Assembly (NCBI GenBank): GCA_963920765.1
Contig: OY987251.1
Location: 3,598,501 to 3,662,500 of the forward strand
Source: Ulota crispa
Lineage: Eukaryota; Streptophyta; Bryopsida; Orthotrichales; Orthotrichaceae
Direction of reading: 5' to 3'
Length of the DNA: 64,000 nt
In this document: positions 1 to 10,328 of the stretch, piece after piece
Layout of the letters: each line of letters begins with the position of its first letter
Position numbering within the stretch: position 1 is the stretch's first letter
Position numbers and translations under genes: made by a program
Notes under the pieces: model-generated
The model's database searches: none
What the model was told of the DNA's origin: nothing
What the model saw: the letters and a program-made list of their open reading frames with translations, nothing else

Positions 1-1101
1 TTCCTTTGACTCGTCTGGTGCTCCTCTAGACTCCTTTGAATCCGCTTCACGTTGCTGCTAGGTTTGCCTCCGCACTCTTCTCCATTGCAGCCTAGTTTTG
101 CTTCATGCTCATCTGGAACAGCCACTCGTTCGTCGGGGTTCCAAAATGCTGTGGAACTCTTTGCGTAACTATGTGTGACTGTCTAGTTACTTGCTAGCAT
201 GAGAGCGAACCCTTTGGAAGCTTTCAAATGAAGAGGTTTTGCAGAGTCAGCGCAGCTTGTTACCTACCCTCCATTGTAACTGTGAAGGAACCGCTTTTTG
301 TACAATTCGTGCAAGGACACTGCTGTGACCGTGTCAATGCGCGGTCCGGATTTTAGAAGAAGAAAAAAGAAGTAGATCTGCAGGCCTAACTTCCTTCGTG
401 TTGCTCGCTCTTGTTGATATACATCAGCAAGTGGGTTGTACAACTTTTATTCAGCCACTTGCAGCAGCAACGTTAATTAAGTGCGTAGGTTGACAGGACC
501 ATCGATGATCCACCGTCCTTGGAAAATGTGTTTTTCCTCGTTTGAAGCTGTTGCTGTTTACTAGTTCTTTTCCGTCTTCAAGGACTGGTATCAGGACAGC
601 TTCGTCTTCCTCGTTAGAAGTCTGACTGTGGAAGTTTTGGCGTGTGCTCGGTTGAGATGTTTTCAAGGGTGGTAATGAGTTGGATTGGGGCTTCGAAGTA
701 AATGTTTCTGTTCGCCTTTGCTAGAAAAGGTTGGGGTGGGCAATGGCTACTTCAAGTGTTTGAGTCTCGTCATTCTTCATCAGCAGAAGTGCGACTGACA
801 GTGTGAACGTACCGTCTTGCAGCTGGCTGACACAGGAACGAAGGGCCGCAGATCGTTGTCTTCGTAGACAGGGTGGAAATTCAAGAGCTTGTGGGTGTTA
901 GCGTGAGTAGGTGATGGTTATCATCAACCTGGTGTAAGGCTATAATTTTCCTGGGGTACTTTCAAACTCTCTTCGAAAGTGATCGTGTTCATCATCGTCA
1001 GTACCAGAGCATGTTGATGTCCGACTCACATTTTCTCCATGGTGTATCAAAACTCCTCCGTTGAAGAAATCCCCCGCTGAGAGGATTCTCGACTATTCTT
1101 A
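1..1101 (+). promoter_or_regulatory. Upstream flank and probable 5' leader of the ALOG gene
   Basis: No coding region is supported here. The stretch is richer in G and C than the rest of the window and lacks the repeats seen downstream, so it probably holds the promoter and 5' untranslated leader of the gene starting at 1102. I cannot place a transcription start or a TATA box with confidence. Several short upstream ATGs occur, including a seven-codon frame at 743-763 and the better placed frame at 1039-1080 described separately. An intron in the leader cannot be excluded. Confidence 0.5.
1039..1080 (+). other. Upstream ORF (13 codons plus stop) in frame with the ALOG gene
   Basis: The sequence reads ATG at 1039 and TGA at 1078-1080, encoding MVYQNSSVEEIPR. 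The ATG has G at +4 (tctccATGG), a fair plant initiation context. It is in the same frame as the main ORF, and its stop lies 21 bases before the main ATG at 1102. The same TGA is the in-frame stop that limits the main ORF on its 5' side. If the transcript starts upstream of 1039, scanning ribosomes would meet this frame first and would have to reinitiate or leak past it. Presence of the frame is seen directly; any regulatory role is inference. Confidence 0.45.
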
Positions 1102-1983
1102 ATGACATCTGACTTCCGCAACACCGAGTTCCGCAACATTCTGAACCAAACGGCGCCGGCCATTCAACCGGGAGATTCTGTTCGGCCGGGCGAGCGGACG
1201 GCGTTCGACCGGGCGGAGGGTCACTTTAACATGGGCGCGCTGCAACATAGGGATTCTAAGCTTGGCAACATTCGAGAGAATGACTTCGCCAGCCGGATTC
1301 AGTCCCTCATGAGTGGCGATGTGGCGCTGGGCAACTTGCAGGTCGACCATGGCGCCGGGCCGTCCACGCTGATGGGGTCCTCGCCCGGCGGCGGCATGGT
1401 GCCCAACGGCGGCATGCCGCCCGGCATGCAGGCGGACGCGCAGCAGCAGCACGATCAGAACTCGCGCGCGCCCAGCCGCTACGAGGCGCAGAAGCGGCGA
1501 GACTGGAACACGTTCGGGCAGTATCTGCGCAACCATCGGCCGCCGCTGGCGCTGACGCGGTGCACGGGCGTGCACGTCCTGGAGTTTGTGCGGTACCTGG
1601 ACCAATTCGGCAAAACCAAGGTGCACAACCCGTCGTGCCCCTTCTTCGGGCTGCCGCACCCGCCGCACCCGTGCCCGTGCCCGCTGCGGCAGGCGTGGGG
1701 CTCCCTGGACGCGCTCATCGGCAGGCTGCGGGCGGCGTTCGAGGAGAACGGCGGCAAGCCCGAGAGCAACCCGTTCGGCGCCAGGCAGGTGCGGCTGTAC
1801 CTGCGAGAGGTGCGCGAGATGCAGGCCAAGGCGCGCGGGATCGCGTACGAGAAGAAGAAGCGGAAGCGGATGCCGGCGGCGTCCGAGGGCGGCGCCAACG
1901 GGGCGTCGACAGGCATGAGCCTGAGCAACGGCGCGGGCGGCCTGAGCCCCGGCAACGTGCAAGCGCTCCCTGCCCAGCAGTAA
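1102..1983 (+). CDS. ALOG-domain transcription factor (LSH/G1-like), complete, single exon
   Basis: This 293-residue protein belongs to the ALOG family (Arabidopsis LSH1 and Oryza G1), plant nuclear DNA-binding regulators of meristem and lateral organ development. The ALOG domain spans about residues 124-257: it opens with [20 protein letters not shown], continues with [11 protein letters not shown] and [20 protein letters not shown], and ends with [19 protein letters not shown]. The family's inserted zinc ribbon is intact: H175, C179, C191 and C193. A basic nuclear-localisation run, KKKRKR, follows at 251-256. The C-terminal tail (258-293) is low-complexity G/A/S/N. The N-terminal 123 residues are unusually long; 92-109 are rich in Gly, Pro and Met. 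The start is fixed by an in-frame TGA at 1078-1080. The family is thought to derive from the DNA-binding domain of DIRS1-type retroelement recombinases. No neighbouring gene is visible. Family assignment is very secure; the orthology group within it is not. Confidence 0.97.
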   Translation: MTSDFRNTEFRNILNQTAPAIQPGDSVRPGERTAFDRAEGHFNMGALQHRDSKLGNIRENDFASRIQSLMSGDVALGNLQVDHGAGPSTLMGSSPGGGMVPNGGMPPGMQADAQQQHDQNSRAPSRYEAQKRRDWNTFGQYLRNHRPPLALTRCTGVHVLEFVRYLDQFGKTKVHNPSCPFFGLPHPPHPCPCPLRQAWGSLDALIGRLRAAFEENGGKPESNPFGARQVRLYLREVREMQAKARGIAYEKKKRKRMPAASEGGANGASTGMSLSNGAGGLSPGNVQALPAQQ

Positions 1984-3892
1984 GCCGGATGCGGCCGTAA
2001 CGCACTCGATCCGGGTGGTGCTCAACCCAGAGCTCCGAAGTAGTGGCCCCCGGACGATCGGAAGAGAGAGTCGACGGACTCAGCGCTTGGCACGAGCATC
2101 GGGATGCAAGTCGGCACCCGGGTGCCCCTCTACAAAGGCGATCAATTTTTGCCACGAAGAAGACGACGGCGAGGACGCAGAGCGACAATCCTGGCCGGGA
2201 GCTGCAAGCACGGCTGGCTGCGAACGGCAGAGTCTTCCATGTACATATCTAGACCATTTGTGAGCGAGTATGTGTAGATATTCTTTTTCCTCCATGATGC
2301 GACAACCTTCCCCCCTCCCTCTCTCTCGAGCTCTTGAGCGGTGTGATCACGGCAGGAGCTCGATTCTGCAATCTCAACTATATGCAGAGGACCTTAGAAC
2401 GCCGTTTGCTGTCAGTCTGTACATGGGCGGAGCAAAGGTGTAGCCAGATAGGTAAAGCTGTAGACACCCCAGCCCTTAATCTAGATCGATCACCAGATCT
2501 CTCTCTCTCTCTCTCGCTGTTCTCTTCCTCCGTTTTTCCCCTGCCCTGGACCATCCTATTTTTTTTTGGTCAGTTTTGCAAATCATTGAGGCAACCTCTT
2601 CCCTGCTCATTGCCTTTCACTTCCTTCCGCCGCTCAGGTGCTTCTTTGTGGAATCATTAATAATCCAGGGCTTTCGGAAATGGTAGTTCCAGGTAGATTG
2701 ATTTAGATCATGATGCTAGTGGATGGGATGAGCTTGACGAGTTTGCCTCAATGAATAGGAGCTTTGTCGTCCGGTGGAGCTGCTACGAGCTCGGCTGTAA
2801 AGTTTCCACTATTGAGACCATGTCTTCGTCTCCCTTTACATTCTTCCGTACTGACATCGATCGATTCACCTCTCTGCTTATTTGAACAACTGATGCCACA
2901 CTCAATTTAGGGTTGATGAATTTGGTCCTTTACCGACCTATATCCTTGTCGGAGATGGCTATGGGCTCAATCTGTATGTTGCGTGGTTTGTGGAAACTAG
3001 TCAGGCAGGTCATGATGCTCTGGCGTTGCACTTGGTACTCCGATATTAATGCTGTGACATATTTGCATATACGCTGGTACCCACCCAGCAATGATCGTTC
3101 TCTATGATTACGGAATAGAAGAAGCAGAACGTGAGGTGTCATGTCCTCTCACTCTGCACCATGTTGACGGCATTGATTTTGTTGGAAATACTTTGGGTGC
3201 ACGTGGCTCTAACCGGCCAATAGCTATACAACCAGGTCACCCGAACATATTTCCCTCCAGCGTTCACTGTCTATGGTCCTGGATGATAAAAATTGCCCAA
3301 TTGAGGTTACATGAAGATGCTATGCTGTGCACTGTGCGTGGAGCGTTAGACTATTCATGTAATCAGGTCTTCATTGTTGACGTGAGCAGGGAAAGCGGTA
3401 GACTCACGCATCCACAGTCCACATTAGTAAGGTAATGATTTCCAACATGGGTGAGCAGGGTAACACTGCTAGACGGAATCGCCGTGTGCTTTCGTGCTGA
3501 AACGGGGAGCATGAAACTGGTCGGATTGTCAGCGGGGGTGTATGAGTAGTCGCCTGTGTGCGTGGTAGCTGCCCTTTTTCCACAGGGATTTGGATCCGCC
3601 GGCCTACAGTGCCTGTCTGAAGAGCGGCTGCCTGCTGCACTCATGCGCATCCATGATGCACGCAAGTACTCTACAGTAACCAGAGCCGTCGTGTGATAAT
3701 CTTTGTCACTAAAATACATCTGCCCTCTACCAATATCTTGTTCTGTTTGCGGGCCTTGCGGCTCGCACTCCACCGCCAGCTCAGCTGCCTTGCTAGACTA
3801 CTCGTGTACTGTACCGGTTCGTTCCCGTGCAATTATGTGCTTCGCAGTAAGCATTCCGGGGAGCCAGGCAGGAAGGGCAGGGAATATTTTCG
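1984..3892 (+). other. Probable 3' UTR and downstream flank of the ALOG gene
   Basis: Non-coding as far as I can see. GC content falls gradually after the stop codon at 1981-1983. A short CT microsatellite lies at about 2498-2515. I cannot pick a polyadenylation site with confidence, though AT-rich stretches after 2640 would fit. From about 2900 on there are only short chance frames, no repeats found elsewhere in the window, and no recognisable protein similarity. Confidence 0.4.
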
Positions 3893-4739
3893 TGGCAAAT
3901 TTTCGCCACAATTTTTTACGAACTTTGAGACTGGCTACCATAACACGAAACCAAATTCTGTGAAAATATGGATGAAATAGCCAAATTCCTCTCAAAACTA
4001 GTATCAAGTTCGCCAAATATGGGATGAAGTTTACGACTTTTAGCGGATTCATTCAATGGATGAATTGTGCAGTCACATGCATGATACTATTTTCCCCCCC
4101 TTACCCCATTGTTGCATTCTAGGGCGCATGTGGCCTGACCGATGGAAAACCTGAAAAATAAATCTAAGGAAAGAGTGTAGAGTAAAGAATAAAGACTACT
4201 GGGTGATTTTCTGATTAGTGATGATGATCCTACTTCCACAAGCTCAGCCTGGGAAGCAAATCTAGACAAGCGATGCGATGCGTATGGGCATTAAATGGCG
4301 CAGGCCACTCATAACGATTGACCTGATTATAAAATTAAATAATAAGCATCTTGGAAGGGTATAATTATGGCACCAGGGACCGGGACACCGAAAGGTACTG
4401 TATAGATGATTTCGGAGCGCAAGTGGGATGCTGAAACTGCGCGGTCAACATGGTAGGGCCATGTGAAAGGCCCCCTCGTCCTCCCATGACTTTGGACTGG
4501 CCTTGATTCTATCAATATCTCTTGCTCCCCCCCCCCTCACGATCCTCAACGCTTCCCCCGGTCCCCCCTCCGCCCTCCCCCAAGTCCCAAGTCCCAACCC
4601 ACAATCGTCCGCATCTCCCCCAAGTCATGCCGTCATCATCATCACTCACCACCTCGTGATTCGCCCCCCAATCTGCACTGCTGAATGTGCCAAAGCTTGA
4701 GTTTCTAAAACTATTATGTTCTCAGTATTTTGCGTCTGG
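3893..4739. repeat. Old dispersed repeat fragment followed by unassigned sequence
   Basis: Bases 3893-4065 resemble 34254-34430: both carry a GGCAAA-TTTCGCC/GTTTGCC start, a 'gaatttgccaaat'-like block, a 'tgggatgaa/tggatgaaa' block and end near 'ggatgaat'. The similarity is patchy, so this is an old dispersed repeat with unclear ends. From 4066 to 4739 I see only C-rich low-complexity sequence around 4526-4620 and nothing that looks like a gene. Confidence 0.35.
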
Positions 4740-4794
4740 TACACCAAATGAGTGCATTTAGGTTGCCATATACTAATTTCTCAACATTTTACAG

Positions 4795-5049
4795 AGGAAA
4801 TGCTAAATCGTGAGCAGGGATTCATGAGTCGTGAGCTGTGAGCGTAATTTTTTTGTCAAAATATTTAATTTCACGTATATATGTGTACACAAGATCTTAC
4901 AATTACACATTACAAACATTCATCTCTTAAAAAATTGTTGTTTTTTAAGTTTTTCCATTAATTTTGAGCACAAATTTGATTCCCGCTCACAAAATCTTGG
5001 CTCATTGCTCATAGGCTCAGCATTCTATGCTCACAAAATAGCTTACCTC
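4795..5049 (+). mobile_element. Mutator-like MITE (family G) with 10-bp target duplication
   Basis: The element is flanked by a perfect 10-bp direct repeat, CATTTTACAG, at 4785-4794 and 5050-5059, lying inside the family D element. Its ends share an imperfect inverted repeat with GGxAA(x)GCTA and GTGAGCA blocks. A diverged inverted copy lies at about 51981-52198. Target duplications of 9-11 bp are typical of the Mutator superfamily, so a MULE-derived MITE is the best guess. No transposase is present. Confidence 0.65.
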
Positions 5050-5112
5050 CATTTTACAGTTGTTTAAATGTTTGCAAAGATTATTGTAGATTTTGCACTA
5101 GTGATAAATAAT

Positions 5113-5268
5113 GAAGGGCATCCTTCCATGCGAGACTGGTGGCTGGTAAAGCTCACTATAGCTCATTAATAATCTGTCAAATGGGAGTTCTTGTTTTTCT
5201 ACAATCCCATTTGATCAATTATTGGTAAGATTCTCCGGCCACTTGTCTCATATGGAAAGATGCCCTTA
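5113..5268. mobile_element. Short MITE (family E) nested in family D copy 1
   Basis: The ends are inverted repeats: GAAGGGCATCCTTCCATG at the left pairs with CATATGGAAAGATGCCCTTA at the right, and the match continues inward with GAGAC and GGCYGG blocks and a second paired block around CAAATGGGA. Length is 156 bp. I see no clear target duplication, but subtracting this length from its host gives the expected host size, which supports the ends chosen. Confidence 0.55.
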
Positions 5269-5664
5269 GCAAGCAAAGGTTGGGCACAACAACAAGGGCC
5301 AAAGTCACGGAGCAAGGAAGTTAGAACTTTACACAAACTAGAAATCACTATTGCAAAAATAGAGTTTCATGCCCCTCCAAGTGGTCAAGGGTGAACCATG
5401 AAGTAACTTTGCCAAGATAAGGCAGCCTAATTGTCAAGGTAACCTAAATGAGTTGTTTGGTGTACACTATGTATTGCATATAGGTTGCCCCACACCTATT
5501 TCTTGACATTCTACACTAAATAAATATTTCCTATTGTAACTATGACCTTCATCAAAAATTACTGCTACAAAAAAGCTTTGAATGACCTGGGAACAACATG
5601 GAAGCTGCAAAGAAAAAAACATACGCATCCAAGTAAAAAAACATGTGAAATCCAAGTATCTAAA

Positions 5665-5920
5665 AGACCATATTCATTAAATTGGAAAAACGTGATTCTC
5701 AAACAAATTTTCACCTTAAACCCAAAAGGTTAACTTCAACCAAATTAGAAGCTATCAAATTTGGTTTGACCCACTAAGATTTTTTCCCTCACAAATTCCT
5801 CTTCTCAGGTGAGGCCACATGTACCCAAAAAAACACTACAAACACGGTTTTAGGGGATCAACTAAAACCTTCAAAAGTCCCAAAATGTACTCTTTTTCCC
5901 AATTTAATGAATATGGTGTT
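5665..5920. mobile_element. MITE family F copy 1 (CTAAA duplication)
   Basis: A 256-bp element with inverted ends: CCATATTCATTAAATTGG at the left and its complement AATTTAATGAATATGG at the right. It is flanked by CTAAA at 5660-5664 and 5921-5925; uninterrupted family D copies carry a single similar block at that place. A diverged copy is at 9178-9425 and shares the interior CCACTAAGATTTTTTCCCTC block. The superfamily is not clear from a 5-bp duplication. Confidence 0.65.
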
Positions 5921-5995
5921 CTAAAGAGTTGCATGCATGTCCAAGTGCCCAAGTGACTAGTCATGAGGTAACTTACAAGGGTAAAGCAACCTAAT

Positions 5996-6114
5996 ACGCC
6001 ATATTCATTAAATTGGGAATTTTGTGACATTTTGGGATTAAGATGACCACCTTAAACTGAGTGTTAGGGTACAATTTGGGAATCTAATTTTCCCAGTTTA
6101 ATGAATATGGCGTT
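5996..6114. mobile_element. MITE family F copy 2, short form (CTAAT duplication)
   Basis: A 119-bp deletion derivative with the same inverted ends as the element at 5665-5920 (CGCCATATTCATTAAATTGG and complement). It is flanked by CTAAT at 5991-5995 and 6115-6119, inside family D copy 2. Together with CTAAA at the other copy this suggests a CTAAW target preference. Confidence 0.65.
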
Positions 6115-6120
6115 CTAATT

Positions 6121-6926
6121 GGGCAATGGCACGATCAGGGTACCCATGAAAGGGCCTGCCGGACCTCTGAAAGGACTCTTTCCTAAGGAGTCTAGATTAA
6201 TTTTGTTTAGGTAAAAGTTTGAACTTGCAAGTGATGAAACATTTTTCTTAAACTTTCCTTACGCTAAGACATCCATTTAGAAAGTGTTCCATCCATCAAA
6301 AAGACTTTCTTGGTCTTCTTTCACACCATAAAAGTGATTAGAACCCAAATGTCTTGATCCAAACTTTTTTTGACTTGTAATTTGTAATGGCTTCCTAAAA
6401 TGAATTATTAACATTTTAATAATTTTGACCATATGTGCACCTAAAAACAAGTATATGTGCATGCTTTTGCCACTTTAAAAAAAATTACAAATTTTTAATG
6501 TTCTTTATTGGACGTGGAAAAACTCCTATGAAAGTGTCCCTAAAAGAACTCATAACAACTAGTTTTAATAATGTATGGACTAATGCACTTCAAATTCATG
6601 GACCATAGAAGCTTGCACAACTATAAATGCATTAACCTAATTCCTACTAACCAAATTTGTTGTCCGGATGAGTCCTTTACTTCATTTTTATGAAATGAGA
6701 CAGTTCCGGAACTTCTCACATAATCACTCATTTAGACATGATAACATTCATCATTTGAAAAAATGTATTTTTTTTCTACTAATTTACAAGTATAAGCAAC
6801 TTCTTGCCAAAAAGTAAATAGCAAAGCACTATCCAGTAAGACATATTAATAAATAGCAAAAGTATTATGGGTATGGCCAAATTGAAGTTAAGGAGTCCTT
6901 TGGGTACCCTGATCGTGCCATTGCCC
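6121..6926 (+). mobile_element. 806-bp TIR element (family A) with AATT duplication
   Basis: The ends are a perfect 25-bp inverted repeat beginning GGGCAATGGCACGATCAGGG. The element is flanked by AATT at 6117-6120 and 6927-6930 and sits inside family D copy 2. A full second copy at 26486-27300 shares most of its interior, for example the blocks around AAAGTGTTCC and ACACCATAAAAGTGATTAGA. Only short chance frames occur, so this is a non-autonomous element. Four-base duplications occur in several superfamilies (for example Sola1/2); I do not assign it. Confidence 0.7.
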
Positions 6927-6931
6927 AATTG

Positions 6932-7882
6932 TTAGCTCCTAAAGGACCAACTGTCCCCTTGGGGGACAAATGGATTTTGGGCATGTACCTACAGCTAATC
7001 TACTTTTTGTGATTTTTTGAAACTTTTACTCAAGGTGGGGAATTGATAGATCTACTTGGGCATCTAAGCTTTTCTTCATTCTGACATTTATTAAAGAAGT
7101 TATGCATGAACTTTTGAAAAAAGGCAAAGGCGAGCAGTTCAAAAAAAATTCAAAATTGCAATTTTTAGAAATTAAAATTTGAAACTAGTTCTTTAGGTTT
7201 ATACAAATGTGGGAATCTTTAAATCATTCAATTTTTATTGATGAGATGAAAGTTATGAGAAGTTTTAGTTTGCGGGTAGGTATGATATTCCCAAACCTCC
7301 ATTCTTTCTGCCTCTTGTAAAAAAATTGCTTTCCTTTTTTGAGCTCTTTGTGAATTTGTTTTTTGACTTTTTTTTCCCAAGTTGTAGTAGACTAAGATTC
7401 CTTGGTTTTCACCATTTGGATCAAAGTAATTCAAATTTCTCAATTTTACATAAATTCTCCAATTTTGCCCAGCGTATATGCAAATTTCATGGCCTTACGG
7501 CATGGCAAGATTTTACAAAGTATGATCCACACCTCCAATTCACTTGAAAATTCTCCCACACATACCTAACTTGGTCTTCGACATGGAAAAAATAAACCTC
7601 AACTTTGCGTAGAGCAATTTTTTTGATATAGGAGCCGTCAAAGGCTTCTGAAATTATTGGGCAGCACGGAAAAACTTTTTTTTCCACTTCAAATGTCAAT
7701 ATCTTACTCCTCTACTTCTATTGGGCTGAAATTTCTCCCACAAGTACCTCCCATAGTTTAGGACAAGATCTTACGGTTGGATTTTCAAAAAATCTTTTTT
7801 ACTTACCTTTTTACTCATTCTCCAAAAAGTGACAGTTTTGAGTGATTTCAAAGAAAAAAGGGCTTGGTCCTTTAGGGGTTAA
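6932..7882 (-). mobile_element. TTAA element, long subfamily, nested in family D copy 2
   Basis: The left end reads TTAG-CTCCTAAAGGACCAA, the right end CTTGGTCCTTTAGGGGTTAA. The host family D sequence reads AATTG-TTAA-GGCAACC when the element is removed, so TTAA was the target and the left copy has mutated to TTAG. The interior matches the reverse complement of 56595-57527 and 19720-20640, including the GGGGGACAAATGG block inside the left end and the conserved core near 7223-7280. No transposase frame. Confidence 0.75.
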
Positions 7883-7909
7883 GGCAACCTAAATGCAATA
7901 TTCAGTGTA

Positions 7910-9177
7910 GAAGAGTTTGCTAAATTTGGTTACATTTGTGCATTGTGGTCTGGATATCTCAGTGTCCGTTTTCTCAATAAAACTAATCTCTTGTTTTTGT
8001 TACAATTAGCTAGCCTATTGTCGTCTTTCTTCGTCGTCTTTCTACTGCACTTTTTCTACGACCAACTTTCACCCCTCCCTCCCCCCCTGCCGAGATCCTC
8101 ATAATGACACCCTGGCTATTCTCCAGAAACAAAAGAGCTACTGTTCAAAGTTCAGTCCGCTTGCATCAGCCTGATCACAGCAGGCCTATTTTCTGGGGCC
8201 ACTTACAGTCTCCTCCGCCAATCCTCGATCTCATTATTACCAAAAAAGGGACTGGAAGTTTGGACTCTGGAACCCTACCGCATCGAGCAAAACCACCGTT
8301 CAAGCTACTACTCTCTAGCCTAGTCTCAAGTCTGAACAATTATACTTTCGTTATCATAATAGTATTTCTGCAACCAGGCTTAAGTCAACGGTGAAACCTG
8401 CGCTCTAATCACGGAACTTAAAGCGTAAATCTGCTGGGAGCTGGTTTTGTTACTGGACCCACTGACCCAGCATCTGCGGTGTCCTGGTGAGACTCTGACA
8501 AAGAGAAGCATTTCTTTTACATCAAGGACGATCGGACGGACTGCCTTCCTTTTCTTTTTCTAGGCCGCATTGGTCGCCCACTCGTCGGCCACGCCCCGTC
8601 CATTTCCAGCGTCGGATCCACATGCTAGTAAACATGGTAAGATCGGGGCCGTCCGTTTGTAAAAGATGCACGTGGGGCCTGGATCGTTTCGATTGGGAAT
8701 CGTTGCATTTCCTTTTATAACCCCTGAGAGGACTGTAGGTCTGAAAGTACTGAAGGACTGGAGGAGGTTTATTATTAAATTTTTCTGGTTTTGTTTGGCA
8801 GGGCTCGGGTTCTGAGGCGGTGATAGGTCAGGCTGGACTCTGGAGGGAGGGAGGGGGGCCAGTTTGGAATCCGCGCACTCGCGCATTCAAGTTCTCTCAA
8901 ATTTGAGTGGGTCCTCACCGGAGAGACATGTCTTGGTTAGTCCGCTTTTTGACTCTCCTGTCTTTGCTTTCGTGGCGTCCACATGCATCCGTAGGTTCTG
9001 AACGAGGGCCCCTTGAGTTCGCTGCGTGGTTTTTTTTTCTCCTCTAATTCTTGCATAGGTTCTTGAGTTCTTCTGTGTGTAATACTTTGGTTACAAAAGT
9101 CGCACTGTTTTGTATAATTTTCAATTTAAAACTTGTCAAAATGGGGAAGGGTAAGTGCCTTACACAAGGAACGTGTT
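7910..9177. other. Low-repeat, GC-richer patch with no supported gene
   Basis: This stretch contains none of the window's repeat families and is richer in G and C than its surroundings, especially 8040-8300 and 8560-8900. Open frames of about 96 codons at 8104-8394 (+) and 108 at 8560-8886 (-) have no recognisable domains. A promoter-like arrangement is described separately at 8590-8760. It may be the remains of a gene, a non-coding transcript or part of a gene with exons I cannot see. Confidence 0.3.
8590..8760 (+). promoter_or_regulatory. Promoter-like patch: G-box plus TATA-like box
   Basis: A perfect G-box CACGTG lies at 8669-8674 and a TATA-like TTTTATAA at 8713-8720, about 40 bases apart, followed by a GC-rich segment and a possible splice acceptor (TTTGGCAG) near 8802. 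This is the spacing expected of a plant RNA polymerase II promoter with a bZIP/bHLH site. No convincing coding exon follows, so it could drive a non-coding RNA or be a relic. Motifs are seen; the function is inference. Confidence 0.25.
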
Positions 9178-9425
9178 ATTCGTAAAATTGGGAAAAACGT
9201 ACGTACCATTTTGAATTCCACCTGAAACCCAAAAAATTACTTTAAACCATATTCAAAGGTATTAAATTCAGTCTGAGCCACTAAGATTTTTTCCCTCGCA
9301 AATTTCTCCTCTCAAGTGAGGGCACGTGTATCGAAAAAAAACGTTGTGGGCTCAAATTTAGGTGATCACCTGAATTTTTGAAAGTCCCAAAATGTATTGT
9401 TTTTCCCAATTTAACAAATAACGCG
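9178..9425. mobile_element. Diverged MITE family F copy
   Basis: The ends are inverted repeats around AAATTGGGAAAAACG and TTTTTCCCAATTT, and the interior block CACTAAGATTTTTTCCCTCG and the later AAAGTCCCAAAATGTA block match the element at 5665-5920. The outermost bases have diverged (GTTATTCGT and AACAAATAACGCG). It carries no coding sequence. Confidence 0.6.
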
Positions 9426-9443
9426 TTAAGGGCATTCTTGTGT

Positions 9444-10328
9444 TTAACCCCTAAGTGACCAAGGAGCCCATTTTGTGCTTTTGGGATATTTGGGCAGGCA
9501 TTTTCTGAGTAAATACAAAAGATAAGATTGTGAAAACAAGGATGTATGTGCTCAAATTAAAAAGCTTGTATACCTCCAAATAAAAGTGAAATTGAATAAT
9601 TTTTGAGTGATATATGGTGCAATATGTGATTTAGATGTCAACACAGGCATCCTAAAAAAAAACCGAAAACAAAGGGATTGAGGAAGGGTGTTGCCCAAAT
9701 AGTGTTCAAAAGCACTTTACAATGGCTTGGTCAATGGGCAAAATTTGTAATCAACTCTGCTTGACTATGTAATAACTTTTGTTTTACTTTTTATTTTATT
9801 TTTAAAATTTCCTTTGGCAAGTACTTCATATGATGTTCTAGGTTTACACCATAAGGATTTTGTAATTGAGATCTATTTCTATAAGAACCTCTTCAGTGAC
9901 GTTTTCTTAGTGTAATGACAATTTGAACAAAGTGGTTCTTGATTCCAAAAAAATTCCACTATGTTTTAAGCATTGGATGATCATAAAATTTGTGAGGCAT
10001 ATAGTCAACCTCATGCTTTACAAGAAGTTCAAATTGCACAAGAAAACCGTAAAGTAGGAGATATCATTTTGAATGACCAAAAAAACAATTGAAACCTTAG
10101 AGAAGCTTCAAAAAAAGATTTGCCCCTACTTTGAGTGTTATAATCTAATGAAGTATGCCCTCACAAAGTTTGAATTTTTGAGAGGATGTGCATGAGCAAG
10201 TGAAGAAATAGATCTTAAGGTTTCATTATTGACAAAGATTCAAAATTTTGATTTACTAATCATTTTATTGAGAGAGGTCAATTTTGAGCCATTTGACCAT
10301 GTAAACACAAAAGGATTTTAGGGGTTAA
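9444..10328 (+). mobile_element. TTAA element, subfamily with AAAATYCTTTTGTG end
   Basis: The left end reads TTAACCCCTAAGTGACCAAG and the right end CAAAAGGATTTTAGGGGTTAA. Both ends match the inverted copy at 17279-18199: its right end complement also continues GGCCCACTTTG, and its left end continues AAAATTCTTTTGTGTTTA. About 885 bp with no coding frame of note. Confidence 0.65.

Larger units (their letters stand above)
4740..5465 (-). mobile_element. MITE family D copy 1 (core about 305 bp), split by two nested MITEs
   Basis: The ends are inverted repeats: TACACCAAATGAGTGCATTT at 4740 and its counterpart ending GGTGTA at 5465. The interior matches the reverse complement of the uninterrupted copy at 16036-16341. 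Removing the insertion at 4795-5049 with its 10-bp duplication (265 bp) and the one at 5113-5268 (156 bp) leaves 305 bp, close to the 306 bp of the intact copy. It abuts copy 2 at 5463, the two sharing the bases TA, which suggests a TA target. No coding capacity. Confidence 0.7.
5463..7909 (-). mobile_element. MITE family D copy 2 (core about 305 bp), split by four nested insertions
   Basis: The start TACACTATGTATTGCATATA and the end GCAATATTCAGTGTA (7895-7909) are the two termini of the family D MITE. Pieces of its interior are found at 5463-5664, 5921-5995, 6115-6120 and 6931-6935/7883-7909, all in the order expected from the copies at 16036-16341 and 36335-36635. Removing the four insertions and one copy of each target duplication leaves 305 bp. 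The uninterrupted copies act as reference for the empty sites. Confidence 0.7.

Noticed and set aside
1099..2025. 308-codon minus-strand frame, and overlapping frames at 1479-1955 (-), 1560-2000 (+), 1586-1918 (+) and 1715-2188 (-)
   Set aside because: They are other-frame readings of the GC-rich ALOG coding sequence, dominated by Arg/Ala, with no domain.
8560..8886. 108-codon minus-strand frame
   Set aside because: It is proline- and serine-rich low-complexity sequence over a GC-rich patch, with no domain.
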